Assembly (NCBI RefSeq): GCF_026163565.1
Contig: NZ_JAPDKN010000030.1
Span: forward strand, 30,168 to 94,167
Direction: 5' to 3'
Source: Chryseobacterium sp. YIM B08800
Lineage (GTDB): Bacteria; Bacteroidota; Bacteroidia; Flavobacteriales; Weeksellaceae
DNA: 64,000 nt
Under the pieces are notes generated by a model. It saw nothing but the letters and a program-made list of their open reading frames with translations. It was not told the origin of the DNA and ran no database searches. Shown in pieces: positions 9,305 through 18,557 of this stretch (position 1 is its first letter; each line of letters opens with the position of its first letter). The position numbers and the translations under genes were made by a program.

Positions 9305-10582
9305 ATGAAGAAGGTATTGGCATTTTTAATGCTTGCTTTATCACTGTCAGGATTTGCTCAGACAGGAGCTGTAGATACTGCTCAAATTGTGATTCCTAAT
9401 CGTTTTAACAGTGCGGAAGCTATGCAGAAGCCCTACGTTATTATGATTTCTACAGATGGTTTCAGGTATGATTATGCTAAAAAATACAATGCTCAAAATC
9501 TTTTAAAATATTCAAATGAAGGGATTCAGGCAAAAGCAATGACTCCAAGTTATCCAAGCATTACTTTCCCGAATCACTGGACATTAATTACGGGGTTATA
9601 TCCTTCTCATCATGGGCTTATTGATAATTATTTTTACGATTACAAAAGAAAGCAAGCTTACGCAATGAGCAACCGCCAAAATGCTGAAGACGGAAGTTGG
9701 TACGGTGGAATTCCACTTTGGAGTTTGGCAGAAAAACAAGGGACGATCAGTGCTTCTTTACAATGGGTAGGTTCTGCAAGTGATGCAGGTGGAATGAGGC
9801 CAACGTATTATTATCCGTATCATGAAAAATTTACGCCTTCAGAAAAAGTTGATAAAGTAATCAATTGGTTAAAGCTTCCTGAAGACAAAAGACCACACTT
9901 TATTTCATTATACTTTCCTGAAGTTGACGGAGCCGGACATCATTTTGGCCCTGAAGCTAAAGAAACAGAAACAGCAGTGCATTTAATTGATGACGCGATA
10001 GGAAATTTGGTTCAGAAAGTAAATCAATTAGGTTTAAAAAATGTAAATTTTATCTTTGTTTCTGATCACGGAATGATAAAAGTTGATGGTGGAAATCCTC
10101 TCGAAATTCCTCAAATGCTTTTTGATAAAACCAGATTCGATTATTATAATTCTCAGACTTTATTAAGGGTTTATGTGAAAAATCCTGATGAGGTTAAGAA
10201 AGTTTATAAAGAATTAAAGGCTAATAAAACCGATGATTATGAAGTTTATCTGGATAAAAAATTACCAAAATATCTTCACTTCGCTACAAAAGACGATCGA
10301 TACAATAGAATAGGACAGATTTTATTAATCCCCAAAGCCCCAAAAATATTTTTAGAAAGAGATAAAAAAACTTCTGTAGGAAAACACGGTTACAATCCGA
10401 GAATTGTCCCTGAAATGAAAGCTACATTCTTTGCTTGGGGTTCCGATTTTAAAAATAATTTGGTAATCGATGAGTTTGAAAATGTAAATGTTTATCCTTT
10501 AGTCGCTGAAATTTTAGGTTTAAAAATAACCCAACCTATCGATGGAAAATTGAAGGTTCTACAAGAAATAGTAAAGAAATAA
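9305..10582 (+). CDS. Nucleotide pyrophosphatase/phosphodiesterase (NPP family)
   Basis: 425 aa from ATG 9305 (the TTG at 9287 lies inside the promoter). Signal peptide MKKVLAFLMLALSLSGFAQ. Alkaline phosphatase superfamily with two-metal residues visible: D51 (STDGFRYD), nucleophile T87 in SITFPNH, N90, D208 and H212 (FPEVDGAGHHFGP), D254/H255 (VSDHGM), and a late His in KHGYNP. NPP enzymes cleave phosphodiester or pyrophosphate bonds of nucleotides or lipids; here the enzyme is periplasmic. Monocistronic between terminators. The exact substrate cannot be read from sequence. Confidence 0.92.
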   Translation: MKKVLAFLMLALSLSGFAQTGAVDTAQIVIPNRFNSAEAMQKPYVIMISTDGFRYDYAKKYNAQNLLKYSNEGIQAKAMTPSYPSITFPNHWTLITGLYPSHHGLIDNYFYDYKRKQAYAMSNRQNAEDGSWYGGIPLWSLAEKQGTISASLQWVGSASDAGGMRPTYYYPYHEKFTPSEKVDKVINWLKLPEDKRPHFISLYFPEVDGAGHHFGPEAKETETAVHLIDDAIGNLVQKVNQLGLKNVNFIFVSDHGMIKVDGGNPLEIPQMLFDKTRFDYYNSQTLLRVYVKNPDEVKKVYKELKANKTDDYEVYLDKKLPKYLHFATKDDRYNRIGQILLIPKAPKIFLERDKKTSVGKHGYNPRIVPEMKATFFAWGSDFKNNLVIDEFENVNVYPLVAEILGLKITQPIDGKLKVLQEIVKK

Positions 10583-10589
10583 TTCAAGA

Positions 10590-10636
10590 GTCCCAAAGGG
10601 ACGATTTACTAAAGGATAGGATAAAATCCTATCAAT
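10590..10636. repeat. Composite palindromic repeat, copy 1
   Basis: Two adjacent palindromes: GTCCC-AAA-GGGAC (10590-10602) and GGATAGGAT-AAA-ATCCTATC. A copy with three substitutions is at 63785-63831. Both lie just after a stop codon and before a gene-specific terminator. Confidence 0.8.
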
Positions 10637-10656
10637 AAAATATATTCAACAAACAA

Positions 10657-10683
10657 TTTCGGCGAGCCAAAGGCTCGCCGAAA
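10657..10683. terminator. Bidirectional terminator between the phosphodiesterase and alcohol dehydrogenase genes
   Basis: Twelve-bp perfect stem TTTCGGCGAGCC / GGCTCGCCGAAA, loop AAA, followed by ATTTTTAT. The genes converge here. Confidence 0.85.
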
Positions 10684-10711
10684 ATTTTTATAAGAATGAA
10701 AATCAATAATT

Positions 10712-11767
10712 TTAGCTCAAAGATTTCATATCAATCACAAAACGGTATCTCACATCGCTTTTCAGCATTCTTTCATACGCTTCGTTGATGTCCTGCATTT
10801 TGATGATTTCAATTTCAGAAACAATGTTATGTTCGCCACAGAAATCAAGCATTTCCTGAGTTTCGGCAATACCTCCGATCACAGAACCGGCAACCGATTT
10901 TCTTCCCATAATCATTGGTGGAGTAAACAGAGAATCTTCCATTTTACCGATAAAACCTACCAAAACATGAGTTCCGTTAATCGTTAAAGTGGTGATATAA
11001 GGATTTACATCATGATCATAAGGAACCGTGTCGATAATTAAATCAAACTTTCCTTTTACAGAATTCATTTGCTCTTCATCAGTCGAAATAATAACGTGAT
11101 CTGCACCCAATTTTTTCGCATCTTCAGTTTTTCCCGGAGTTCTTGAGAATAAAGTAACTTCAGCTCCTAAACCTTTTGCAAGTTTAATGGCCATATGTCC
11201 CAATCCGCCAAGACCAACAACGGCAACTTTAGAATCAGCGCCAACATTCCAATGTCTTAATGGTGACCAAGTTGTAATTCCTGCACAAAGAAGTGGTGCA
11301 ACTGCAGCCAAATCTAGATTTGCCGGAATTTTTAAAACATGGCCTGCATCTACCACTACTTTCTGAGAATATCCTCCAAAAGTATGACCTCCCAAATGTT
11401 TGTCATTTCCATTGTAAGTTCCTGTAAATCCGTTTTCACAATATTGTTCTAAATCATGTTTACAGCTGTTACAATGTCCGCAAGAATCTACGATACAGCC
11501 AACTCCTGCAAGATCGCCAACTTTGAATTTAGAAACTTCGCTTCCTACTTTTGTAATTTTTCCGATAATTTCATGTCCGGGAACAGAAGGGTATTTCGAT
11601 CCTCCCCAATCGTTTCTTGCGGTATGAAGATCAGAGTGGCAAACTCCGCAATACAGAATTTCAATTTCTATATCATTTGCGGTTACTTCTCTTCTCTCAA
11701 TATTCATTTCTGCCAAATCAGCAGTTTTAGATTCTGCTCCAAAAGCTTTTACGGTAAATGTGTCCAT
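10712..11767 (-). CDS. NAD(P)-dependent zinc alcohol dehydrogenase
   Basis: 351 aa, medium-chain dehydrogenase/reductase of the cinnamyl-alcohol/YahK type, reducing aldehydes or oxidising alcohols in the cytoplasm. Catalytic zinc ligands C40 (CGVCHSD) and H65 (GHE); structural zinc cysteines C96, C99, C102, C110 (DSCGHCNSCKHDLEQYC); Rossmann motif VAVVGLGGLGHMA near 183-195. Divergent from an AraC-type regulator with 255 bp between them, so that regulator may control it. Confidence 0.93.
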   Translation of the reverse strand: MDTFTVKAFGAESKTADLAEMNIERREVTANDIEIEILYCGVCHSDLHTARNDWGGSKYPSVPGHEIIGKITKVGSEVSKFKVGDLAGVGCIVDSCGHCNSCKHDLEQYCENGFTGTYNGNDKHLGGHTFGGYSQKVVVDAGHVLKIPANLDLAAVAPLLCAGITTWSPLRHWNVGADSKVAVVGLGGLGHMAIKLAKGLGAEVTLFSRTPGKTEDAKKLGADHVIISTDEEQMNSVKGKFDLIIDTVPYDHDVNPYITTLTINGTHVLVGFIGKMEDSLFTPPMIMGRKSVAGSVIGGIAETQEMLDFCGEHNIVSEIEIIKMQDINEAYERMLKSDVRYRFVIDMKSLS

Positions 11768-11949
11768 ATTTTTTAATTTAGTTTGATTATACTATTTCTA
11801 TTTTTTCTCTTCAATCAGTCATAATTTGAAATGTTCATGCTCTTTGCGTTAAAATCAAATATTATAATTTAAAGAACATATCTTCAATTTTCTGATACAA
11901 AAGTCGATACTTTAAATGTAAAAATACTTATATAAATTACAGAATCATT

Positions 11950-11993
11950 TACCAATTTTACTTACACCCAAAATAGTAGGTCGGAAATTGGTA
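11950..11993. promoter_or_regulatory. Inverted repeat overlapping the AraC-gene promoter
   Basis: TACCAATTT (11950-11958) and AAATTGGTA (11985-11993) form perfect 9-bp arms 26 nt apart. The right arm overlaps the -7 box TAATTTTG (11992-11999). Plausible autoregulatory operator of the divergent promoter region; the rest of 11768-11949 shows nothing else I can support. Confidence 0.5.
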
Positions 11994-12022
11994 ATTTTGA
12001 ATTAAAATTAAAAATTTACTTC

Positions 12023-12925
12023 ATGGAAAATCAGGAAGTTGAAATATACAACAGTGTTTCAGAATACAATAAAATGGTGAATCACGAGACGCTACATCCT
12101 TTGGTAAGTGTGGTAGATTTTTCTAAATCTGATCCTATTTGTCAGTTTAAAAGAACCTTTGGTTTTTATACTGTTTTTCTCAAAGATGTAATGTGTGGCG
12201 ATATGCAGTACGGAAAACACAGCTATGATTATCAGGAAGGAACTCTGGTTTTCATCGCTCCGGGACAGACTTATGGAATTTATAATGCAGGAACTTATAT
12301 TCAGCCTGCAGGTTTTGCCTTAATTTTTCACCCCGATTTATTGAAAGGAACCAACTTGGGGAAAAATATCAGAGATTACAATTTCTTTTCTTACGATGTT
12401 CATGAAGCGTTGCACCTTTCAGAAAAAGAAAGGGAAATTATTCTGGAATGTTTTAAAAATATAAAATTAGAACTCGAACAGGCGATTGATAAACATAGCA
12501 AATCACTAATTGTTAATAATATTGAATTATTTCTGAATTATTGCATGCGTTTTTACGACCGTCAGTTTATCACACGAGATCACGTTAATCAAAATTTTAT
12601 AGGAAAGTTTGAAAAATCTTTGGATGATTATTTGAAATCTGATAAACCTAAAAATCTGGGCTTTCCGATGGTTAATTATTTTGCCGAACAGCTTAATCTT
12701 TCAGCGAACTATTTTGGCGATTTAATTAAAAAAGAACTCGGGATTTCTGCACAGGAATTTATTCATAATAAACTGATCGATGTGGCGAAAGACCAGATTT
12801 TTGATGCGTCAAAATCCATCAGTCAGATTTCTTACGATCTGGGATTTAAATATCCACAGCATTTTACAAGATTATTCAAAAGTAAAGTAGGCGTTTCTCC
12901 AAGCGAATTTAAATCTCTGAATTAA
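12023..12925 (+). CDS. AraC family transcriptional regulator
   Basis: 300 aa. An N-terminal cupin-like ligand domain (about 30-140, with YQEGTLVFIAPGQTYGI) precedes a C-terminal AraC double HTH (about 200-300): LSANYFGDLIKKELGISAQEFIHNKLIDVAK, then ISQISYDLGFKYPQHFTRLFKSKVGVSPSEF. It activates or represses transcription in response to a small molecule not identifiable here. The divergent alcohol dehydrogenase gene is the likely target. Confidence 0.93.
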   Translation: MENQEVEIYNSVSEYNKMVNHETLHPLVSVVDFSKSDPICQFKRTFGFYTVFLKDVMCGDMQYGKHSYDYQEGTLVFIAPGQTYGIYNAGTYIQPAGFALIFHPDLLKGTNLGKNIRDYNFFSYDVHEALHLSEKEREIILECFKNIKLELEQAIDKHSKSLIVNNIELFLNYCMRFYDRQFITRDHVNQNFIGKFEKSLDDYLKSDKPKNLGFPMVNYFAEQLNLSANYFGDLIKKELGISAQEFIHNKLIDVAKDQIFDASKSISQISYDLGFKYPQHFTRLFKSKVGVSPSEFKSLN

Positions 12926-12964
12926 ATTTGTGACTAGTTTTTTAATCCAGTATCCGTATTGTGT

Positions 12965-13059
12965 AAATGTTTGAAAATTACGACAAACTTTTGCTGAGTG
13001 AAATCGAAGATTCGACGAAGTCAAACGACTTTGCGAAAGAAAAATATTTTCAAACATTT
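12965..13059. repeat. Palindromic repeat enclosing a 55-bp dispersed sequence
   Basis: Perfect 14-bp inverted arms AAATGTTTGAAAAT (12965-12978) and ATTTTCAAACATTT (13046-13059). The sequence 12993-13047 recurs at 25034-25088 with two substitutions. CTTTGCG-type 9-mers follow to about 13085. Confidence 0.75.
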
Positions 13060-13135
13060 AAAAAAATCTTTGCGCATTTAGCGGTCAAAAAAAATTGTTG
13101 CTAAAAACATAAAAATATTTTTTTATGATTGTCAG

Positions 13136-13275
13136 CTTTTTGTCTTATTAAAAAAATCTTTGTATGCTTATCTAAGTGAAACGCCTTTGAGAGCTTAAAA
13201 ACAGAGAATTGTTTAAAGAAATCTTTGCGCTCATTGCGTTAAAATTTTTACCATGATGGAAAACGGATATGCATA
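13136..13275. repeat. Dispersed about 140-bp repeat, copy A
   Basis: Nearly the same sequence occurs inverted at 34731-34875. It contains CTTTGxGxx units spaced about 9 nt apart. No coding potential. With the element at 12965 it fills the 410-bp gap between the AraC and carboxylesterase genes. Confidence 0.8.
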
Positions 13276-13337
13276 TTTTTTTAAAACAAAATTTGTAAAT
13301 TGTAATTATAAATAAGTTTAAATTCTATTGCGAAACC

Positions 13338-14672
13338 ATGACCGCAAATCAAAATAATTCTAATACTTATACTTTTCAGACGCCTTTCGGAAGAATTTTA
13401 GCTTTCAGAGAAAACGGAATTTTAAAAGCTAAAAACATTCGGTATGCTTATTCTGAAAGGTTCAAAAAACCGATTGCTGTTGAACCTTCCGTTTCAGAAA
13501 TTATTTTTCCTGAAAAAACTCCGGTTTGTCCGCAAAATATCAGCCCGCTTCTTGAAAAAATGATTGGCAAAACCAATTTAGATGATTTTGAGGTAGATGA
13601 ATCTCCACAATATATTTCAGTTTTCAAACCTGAAAATTTTAAGGAAAACGAAAAACTTTCTGTTATTGTTTGGATTCATGGTGGTTCGTATGAGATTGGT
13701 TGCGGTGATATTCTTACGGCAGATCCTACAGATTGGGTAAAAGAGCAAAACATTATTATTGTTACAGTCTCTTACCGTTTAGGAATTTTTGGTTTTTTAG
13801 GCGGAAACGAAGATAAACCTGCCAATTTAGGTCTGTTTGATTTGATTGAAGCTTTAAAATGGATTAAAAATAATATTGCTTTTTTCGGTGGAGATGCAGA
13901 AAATATTACCCTTTTTGGGCAGTCTTCAGGCGGAGACGCAATTGCTCATTTAATGATTTCGGAAGGAACTGAAAATTTGTTTAAAAGAGTAATTATTCAC
14001 AGCGCTCCTTTGGGTTTAAGGAAAAACCGACAAAAAATGTCAGCAGAATTTCTAGAAAATACCCAAATGTTTAACGATAAATCGGATGTTTTAGAAATTA
14101 TTGAAAACTATAAAAATCACGTTCCTTCTTTTTTAAAATATGGTTTAAAAGCAGCAATGCCTTTCGGAACTCAATATGGTTTTCCGCCATTGTGCAATGA
14201 ATGGGAAGCCGAAAAAAAATGGAAACAAAAAGCGAAAGAAATTGATGTTTTAATTGGTTTGAATGATGAAGAAACAGCTTTCTATCTGAGAGCTTCCGAT
14301 ACGATCAATAAATATTTTCCTGCAAAAATTATCAATAAAGCAATTCGAGCGACGACAGAAATTATTTATGGAAAACCGGCAACAGATTTTGCGGAAAATT
14401 ATGCAGAAGCCGGAGGAAATGTGTACCTCTTCAGAATTCATCCTCGTTTGAAAACCGCAAATCATTTCTTAGGAGCTCATGCAATTGATTTACCTTTTAT
14501 ATTTGGTAACGAATCTGCCTGGAAAAATGCCGGCATTTTGAAAAATATTCCATGGAAATACATGGATGAAAACGGGAAAAAATTAAGAAAACTCTGGACT
14601 GAATTTGCCAAAAGCGGAAAAATTTCAGATGATTCAGAAAGACCGGAAATTCTTGAAGTTTCCAAAGTCTAA
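13338..14672 (+). CDS. Type B carboxylesterase/lipase
   Basis: 444-aa alpha/beta hydrolase of the carboxylesterase type B family. Oxyanion-hole HGG at 114-116 (VWIHGGSYEIG), nucleophile S196 in FGQSSGGDA, an acidic DEE segment near 310, and the likely catalytic His in FLGAHAIDLPFIFG. No clear signal peptide, so cytoplasmic. Hydrolyses carboxylic esters; the substrate is unknown, and placement just before the phenylacetate genes may be coincidental because 420 bp of repeats separate them. Confidence 0.9.
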   Translation: MTANQNNSNTYTFQTPFGRILAFRENGILKAKNIRYAYSERFKKPIAVEPSVSEIIFPEKTPVCPQNISPLLEKMIGKTNLDDFEVDESPQYISVFKPENFKENEKLSVIVWIHGGSYEIGCGDILTADPTDWVKEQNIIIVTVSYRLGIFGFLGGNEDKPANLGLFDLIEALKWIKNNIAFFGGDAENITLFGQSSGGDAIAHLMISEGTENLFKRVIIHSAPLGLRKNRQKMSAEFLENTQMFNDKSDVLEIIENYKNHVPSFLKYGLKAAMPFGTQYGFPPLCNEWEAEKKWKQKAKEIDVLIGLNDEETAFYLRASDTINKYFPAKIINKAIRATTEIIYGKPATDFAENYAEAGGNVYLFRIHPRLKTANHFLGAHAIDLPFIFGNESAWKNAGILKNIPWKYMDENGKKLRKLWTEFAKSGKISDDSERPEILEVSKV

Positions 14673-14767
14673 TTTTCTATGAAGCAAATAAAAGAAATCT
14701 GTTCAATCTCCTAAATCTGCGAGAGAATAATTATTCAAATTTTTTTTCGGAAGTTTTTCTAAATATT

Positions 14768-14845
14768 GTCATTCCACAGTAATCTCTACACTAATTTACA
14801 AATGTGCTTAGATTCCACGCTCCACTTCGTTACGCTCTGAATGAC
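14768..14845. repeat. Imperfect palindromic intergenic element
   Basis: Bounded by GTCATTC (14768) and GAATGAC (14839-14845). Noncoding, adjoining a second similar palindrome. Confidence 0.5.
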
Positions 14846-14877
14846 AAACTTTGTAGATATTTTTATATAGCATTTTT

Positions 14878-14947
14878 GTCATTCTGACGAAGGAAGAATC
14901 TCAACTTTATCATTAGAGATTCTTCAATCCGTTGTGCTTTCAGAATG
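14878..14947. repeat. Second palindromic intergenic element
   Basis: Inner arms GAAGAATCTC and GAGATTCTTC (around 14894 and 14926), bounded by GTCATTCTGA and TCAGAATG. I recall similar text as a frequent intergenic sequence in Bacteroidota. Confidence 0.55.
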
Positions 14948-14968
14948 CAAAATCAGCATAGAATCAGT

Positions 14969-14998
14969 CTTAAACTCAACCTCAATCTTAGCCTCAAC
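14969..14998. repeat. Hexamer array (CTCAAC type), single arm
   Basis: Five 6-bp units: CTTAAA, CTCAAC, CTCAAT, CTTAGC, CTCAAC. The same family occurs at 40912-40945. No inverted partner arm is seen. Confidence 0.65.
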
Positions 14999-15040
14999 TA
15001 TTTAGAATCATTCAAAATATGATAAAAGTCATAAAAATTT

Positions 15041-15069
15041 TGTCACGTTCTAAATTCTTTTTAAATTTA
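15041..15069 (+). promoter_or_regulatory. Predicted paa promoter
   Basis: TTTTG near 15041, about 19 nt, then TAAATTTA (15062-15069), one mismatch to TAnnTTTG, placing the start close to 15076, inside the palindrome at 15073. Confidence 0.5.
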
Positions 15070-15072
15070 CAC

Positions 15073-15086
15073 CTAACAAATGTTAG
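15073..15086. promoter_or_regulatory. Perfect palindrome before paaK, candidate PaaR-type operator
   Basis: CTAACA-AA-TGTTAG overlaps the predicted transcription start and lies 6 nt before the ATG. From memory, the TetR-family PaaR of Thermus recognises CNAACG-NN-CGTTNG; this site fits that pattern with one symmetric change. No tetR-family gene is in the window. Confidence 0.6.
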
Positions 15087-15092
15087 TTAGTT

Positions 15093-16418
15093 ATGAGTGT
15101 GGATTTTTCAGTTGAGTACTTAAAACTCGACCAGCTAAGACAGCTCCAATCGGAAAGGTTGGCGAGTTTGGTGGGTTATCTTGTAGAGAAGTCAGATTTT
15201 TATAAAGGAAAATTTGATGAATTAGGAATATCACCGCAAGAAATAAGGACAATTGAAGATATTTCAAAACTACCGATTACTTACAAACAAGATTTAAGAG
15301 ACAATTATCCGTTCGGATTATTTACGGTTCCAAAGGAGGAATTACAAAGAATTCATTGTTCAAGCGGAACAACAGGAAAACCAACGGTTGTAGGATATAC
15401 AAAAGAAGATGTTGATTTATTCAGCGAAGTTGTGGCAAGATCTTTAAATGCAGCGGGAGCAAAACCGGGAATGCAGTTACATAATGCTTATGGATACGGA
15501 ATTTTCACTGGCGGACTTGGGTTACATTACGGAGCTGAAAAATTAGGAATGAGTGTTCTTCCAATTTCTGGAGGAATGACAGCAAGACAGGTAGATTTAA
15601 TTATGGATTTTAAGCCTGAAGTAATCTGTTGTTCACCTTCTTATGCTTTAACAATCGCTGATGAATTTGCTAAAAGAGGAATCTCGGCAAATGAAATCAG
15701 TTTAAAATATGCCGTTTTAGGTTCAGAGCCATGGACGGAATTGATAAGACATCACATTGAAGAAAGATTAGGCGTTCATGCAACCAATATTTATGGGTTA
15801 AGTGAAATTATCGGTCCTGGAGTTTCGATGGAAGACTTTGAGGAAAAAGGAGGCTCTTACATTTGGGAAGATCATTTTTATCCTGAAATTTTAGATCCGA
15901 TTACAAAAGAACCTGTTCCGTTTGGTGAAGAAGGTGTTTTGGTAGTCACAACTTTAACTAAAAAAGCAATGCCGCTTTTACGTTATTGGACGAATGATAT
16001 TACAAGTCTTTATTATGAAGAAAACTCAAAAAGGACAATGGTGAAAATGAGACCTATTCTTGGAAGAGCCGATGATATGCTGATTGTAAGAGGTGTCAAT
16101 GTATATCCAAGTCAGATTGAAGAAGTGTTTTCTCATGTGGAAGGAGTGGTTCCGAATTATTATTTAACACCGATTGAGAAAGAACAAATGTGTGTGGCAT
16201 TAGATATTGATGTTGAAATTGATGATGAATTAATAGCTTCGAAAAATTTGAATCAAAATACCGATGATTATGCTATTTTTGTCGGAAACTTTGGAAAAAG
16301 TATAGAAAACGAAATAAAAAAACGAGTAGGAATTACCACAAAAGTGAAAATTCATGCTCAGGACAGTTTGCCTAAGTGTGAAGGTGGAAAAATTAATAGA
16401 ATACTTAAAACAAAATGA
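15093..16418 (+). CDS. paaK: Phenylacetate-CoA ligase
   Basis: 441 aa, ANL adenylating superfamily, usual PaaK length. It converts phenylacetate, ATP and CoA to phenylacetyl-CoA, the entry step. ATP-binding loop CSSGTTGKP at 89-97, the NIYGLSEIIGPG motif near 240, and the C-terminal hinge GRADDMLIVRGVNVYPSQIE. The start codon is just after a perfect palindrome. The TGA stop overlaps the paaE start (ATGA), so ligase and epoxidase reductase are translationally coupled. Confidence 0.97.
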   Translation: MSVDFSVEYLKLDQLRQLQSERLASLVGYLVEKSDFYKGKFDELGISPQEIRTIEDISKLPITYKQDLRDNYPFGLFTVPKEELQRIHCSSGTTGKPTVVGYTKEDVDLFSEVVARSLNAAGAKPGMQLHNAYGYGIFTGGLGLHYGAEKLGMSVLPISGGMTARQVDLIMDFKPEVICCSPSYALTIADEFAKRGISANEISLKYAVLGSEPWTELIRHHIEERLGVHATNIYGLSEIIGPGVSMEDFEEKGGSYIWEDHFYPEILDPITKEPVPFGEEGVLVVTTLTKKAMPLLRYWTNDITSLYYEENSKRTMVKMRPILGRADDMLIVRGVNVYPSQIEEVFSHVEGVVPNYYLTPIEKEQMCVALDIDVEIDDELIASKNLNQNTDDYAIFVGNFGKSIENEIKKRVGITTKVKIHAQDSLPKCEGGKINRILKTK

Positions 16419-17500
16419 ATTCATTTTATAAATTAAAAACTGTAAGAGTTCAGAAAGATACCAACGATGCAGTGAATGTAGCCGTTGAAATTCCTGAAGA
16501 ACTGAAAGATAAATTCAGATTCAAGCAGGGGCAGTATCTTAACTTCCGAATGATGATCGACGGAAACGAAGAGAGACGTTCTTATTCTATCTGCAATGCT
16601 CCAAGTGAAAAAAGCAACACGCTGGAAGTATTGGTGAAATTATTGGAAAACGGAAAAGTTTCCGGTTATTTCAACGAACATCTTCACATGGATGAAATCC
16701 TTGAAGTGATGCCTCCAATGGGCGGTTTCAATACATCTTATCATCCGACAAACGTGAAAACTTACGTTGGTTTGGCTGCAGGAAGCGGAATTTCTCCAGT
16801 CTTATCAAATATTAAAGAAAGTCTTTATCAGGAGCCTAATTCAAATGCTTATCTGTTCTATAGCAACAGAAGCATGAATCATGTGATGAAAAAGGCTGAG
16901 ATTGATAAATTGGTCGAAACTTTTAACGGAAGATTGAAGGTTGTTTATTTAGTAAGCCGTGAAAAACATGAAGATCCTATTTTTGAAGGAAGAATTTCTC
17001 CTGAAAAATTAGATCATTTGTTTGAAAGATATGCCGACATTGACGTAAAAGAATCGACTTTCTTTATTTGCGGACCTTCAGAGATGATTAAAGGGATTGC
17101 AGATTATTTAAAGAAAGATAAAAAAGTACCGGCAATTCAGGTTTTATTTGAATATTTCACCGCTCCTGACGAAGAGAATACAGAGGAAATGAGCGATGAA
17201 TTCAAAGCGATTGCCAACATCGAAAGTATGGTAACGGTGATCATCGATGATGATGAATATTCGTTCCACCTTAATTCTAAAAAAGAGAGTATCTTAGATA
17301 AAGCATTGAAAGACAATCTTCCTGTACCTTTTGCTTGCAAAGGAGGAGTTTGTTGTACGTGTAAAGCCGAGGTTTTGGAAGGTGAAGTCTTCATGGAAAA
17401 AAACTACGCGCTTACCGAAGAAGAAGTAGCCAGAGGCTTCGTTCTTACCTGTCAATGTCACCCAACAACGAATGTGGTGATGCTTAATTATGATGTTTAA
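16415..17500 (+). CDS. paaE: 1,2-phenylacetyl-CoA epoxidase, reductase subunit E
   Basis: 361 aa with an FAD-binding domain (RSYSICNAP near 53-61), an NAD-binding domain (GLAAGSGISPVLS, ICGPSEMI), and a C-terminal plant-type 2Fe-2S ferredoxin domain with C308, C313, C316 and C346. It passes electrons from NADPH to the di-iron PaaA centre. Overlaps paaK by 4 nt. Followed by the first octamer hairpin element. Confidence 0.97.
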   Translation: MNSFYKLKTVRVQKDTNDAVNVAVEIPEELKDKFRFKQGQYLNFRMMIDGNEERRSYSICNAPSEKSNTLEVLVKLLENGKVSGYFNEHLHMDEILEVMPPMGGFNTSYHPTNVKTYVGLAAGSGISPVLSNIKESLYQEPNSNAYLFYSNRSMNHVMKKAEIDKLVETFNGRLKVVYLVSREKHEDPIFEGRISPEKLDHLFERYADIDVKESTFFICGPSEMIKGIADYLKKDKKVPAIQVLFEYFTAPDEENTEEMSDEFKAIANIESMVTVIIDDDEYSFHLNSKKESILDKALKDNLPVPFACKGGVCCTCKAEVLEGEVFMEKNYALTEEEVARGFVLTCQCHPTTNVVMLNYDV

Positions 17501-17505
17501 ATCAA

Positions 17506-17606
17506 TTTGAAAATGAGTCAATGTGCTAATTTGAAAATGCCATGATTGTGTTTTAATTTTCAAATTGCCTAATTCTCAAATTTTCAAATTAATTAATTTT
17601 CAAATT
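17506..17606. repeat. Octamer hairpin element 1 (paaE/paaA)
   Basis: Left arm octamers TTTGAAAA, TGAGTCAA, TGTGCTAA, TTTGAAAA. Right arm, reverse-complemented: TTTGAAAA, TTAATTAA, TTTGAAAA, TTTGAGAA, TTAGGCAA, TTTGAAAA. Nearly all fit TNNGNNAA. Loop near CCATGATTGTG. Confidence 0.85.
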
Positions 17607-17613
17607 AAAAGAA

Positions 17614-18552
17614 ATGGATTTAGAAAAATTTGTACAATACGTACACGACGAAAATAAAGTAGAACCAAAAGATGTAATGCCCGATGATTACAGAAAATTA
17701 TTGGTTCGTCAGATTTCACAACACGCACATTCTGAGATTGTGGGAATGTTGCCTGAAGCCAACTGGATTTCCAGAGCACCTTCATTAAGAAGAAAAATGG
17801 CTCTTTTGGCTAAAGTTCAGGATGAGGCAGGTCATGGTTTATACTTGTATTCTGCAACTGAAACGTTAGGAAACGGAACAATCAGAGCAGACAGAGATGC
17901 TACTTACGACGATATGTTGGAAGGGAAAGCAAAATATTCAAGTATTTTCAACTATCCGACTCTAAGTTGGGCAGATATCGGTGCAATCGGTTGGTTGGTT
18001 GATGGTGCTGCAATTATGAATCAGGTAATGTTGATGGGAAATTCTTATGGTCCTTATTCAAGAGCGATGGTGAAAATCTGTAAAGAAGAATCTTTCCACC
18101 AAAGACAGGGCTACGAGATTTTAATGGCGCTTTGTAGAGGTACAAAACAGCAGAAAGAAATGGCTCAAGCTTCGTTAAACCGTTTCTGGTGGCCGGCTTT
18201 GATGATGTTTGGTCCAAATGACGACAGTTCACCAAACTCTAAAATCTCTATGAATTACAGAGTGAAAAGAGAAAGTAACGACAGTCTTCGTCAGAGATTT
18301 ATTGATGTTACGGTTTCTCAGGCTGAATTCTTAGGATTAACTGTCCCAGATAAAGATTTGAAATGGAATGAGGAAAGACAGCATTACGATTTCGGAGAAC
18401 TTCCTTGGGATGAATTCATGGAAATCTTAAAGGGAAACGGGCCTGCTAATAAAAAGCGTATCGAAACCAAGAGAAAAGCGCAAAGAGAGAATTCTTGGGT
18501 AAAAGAAGCGGCTGTTGCTTTCGCAGAAAAACAACAAAAAGAAGTTATATAA
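17614..18552 (+). CDS. paaA: 1,2-phenylacetyl-CoA epoxidase, catalytic subunit A
   Basis: 312-aa ferritin-like di-iron oxygenase that inserts one oxygen into the ring of phenylacetyl-CoA. Iron ligands visible: E41 (HAHSEIVG), E71 and H74 ([11 protein letters not shown]), and E159/H162 ([13 protein letters not shown]). Length and motifs match PaaA throughout. Preceded and followed by octamer hairpin elements; otherwise in the standard order with B, C and D. Confidence 0.98.
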   Translation: MDLEKFVQYVHDENKVEPKDVMPDDYRKLLVRQISQHAHSEIVGMLPEANWISRAPSLRRKMALLAKVQDEAGHGLYLYSATETLGNGTIRADRDATYDDMLEGKAKYSSIFNYPTLSWADIGAIGWLVDGAAIMNQVMLMGNSYGPYSRAMVKICKEESFHQRQGYEILMALCRGTKQQKEMAQASLNRFWWPALMMFGPNDDSSPNSKISMNYRVKRESNDSLRQRFIDVTVSQAEFLGLTVPDKDLKWNEERQHYDFGELPWDEFMEILKGNGPANKKRIETKRKAQRENSWVKEAAVAFAEKQQKEVI

Positions 18553-18557
18553 AATAA

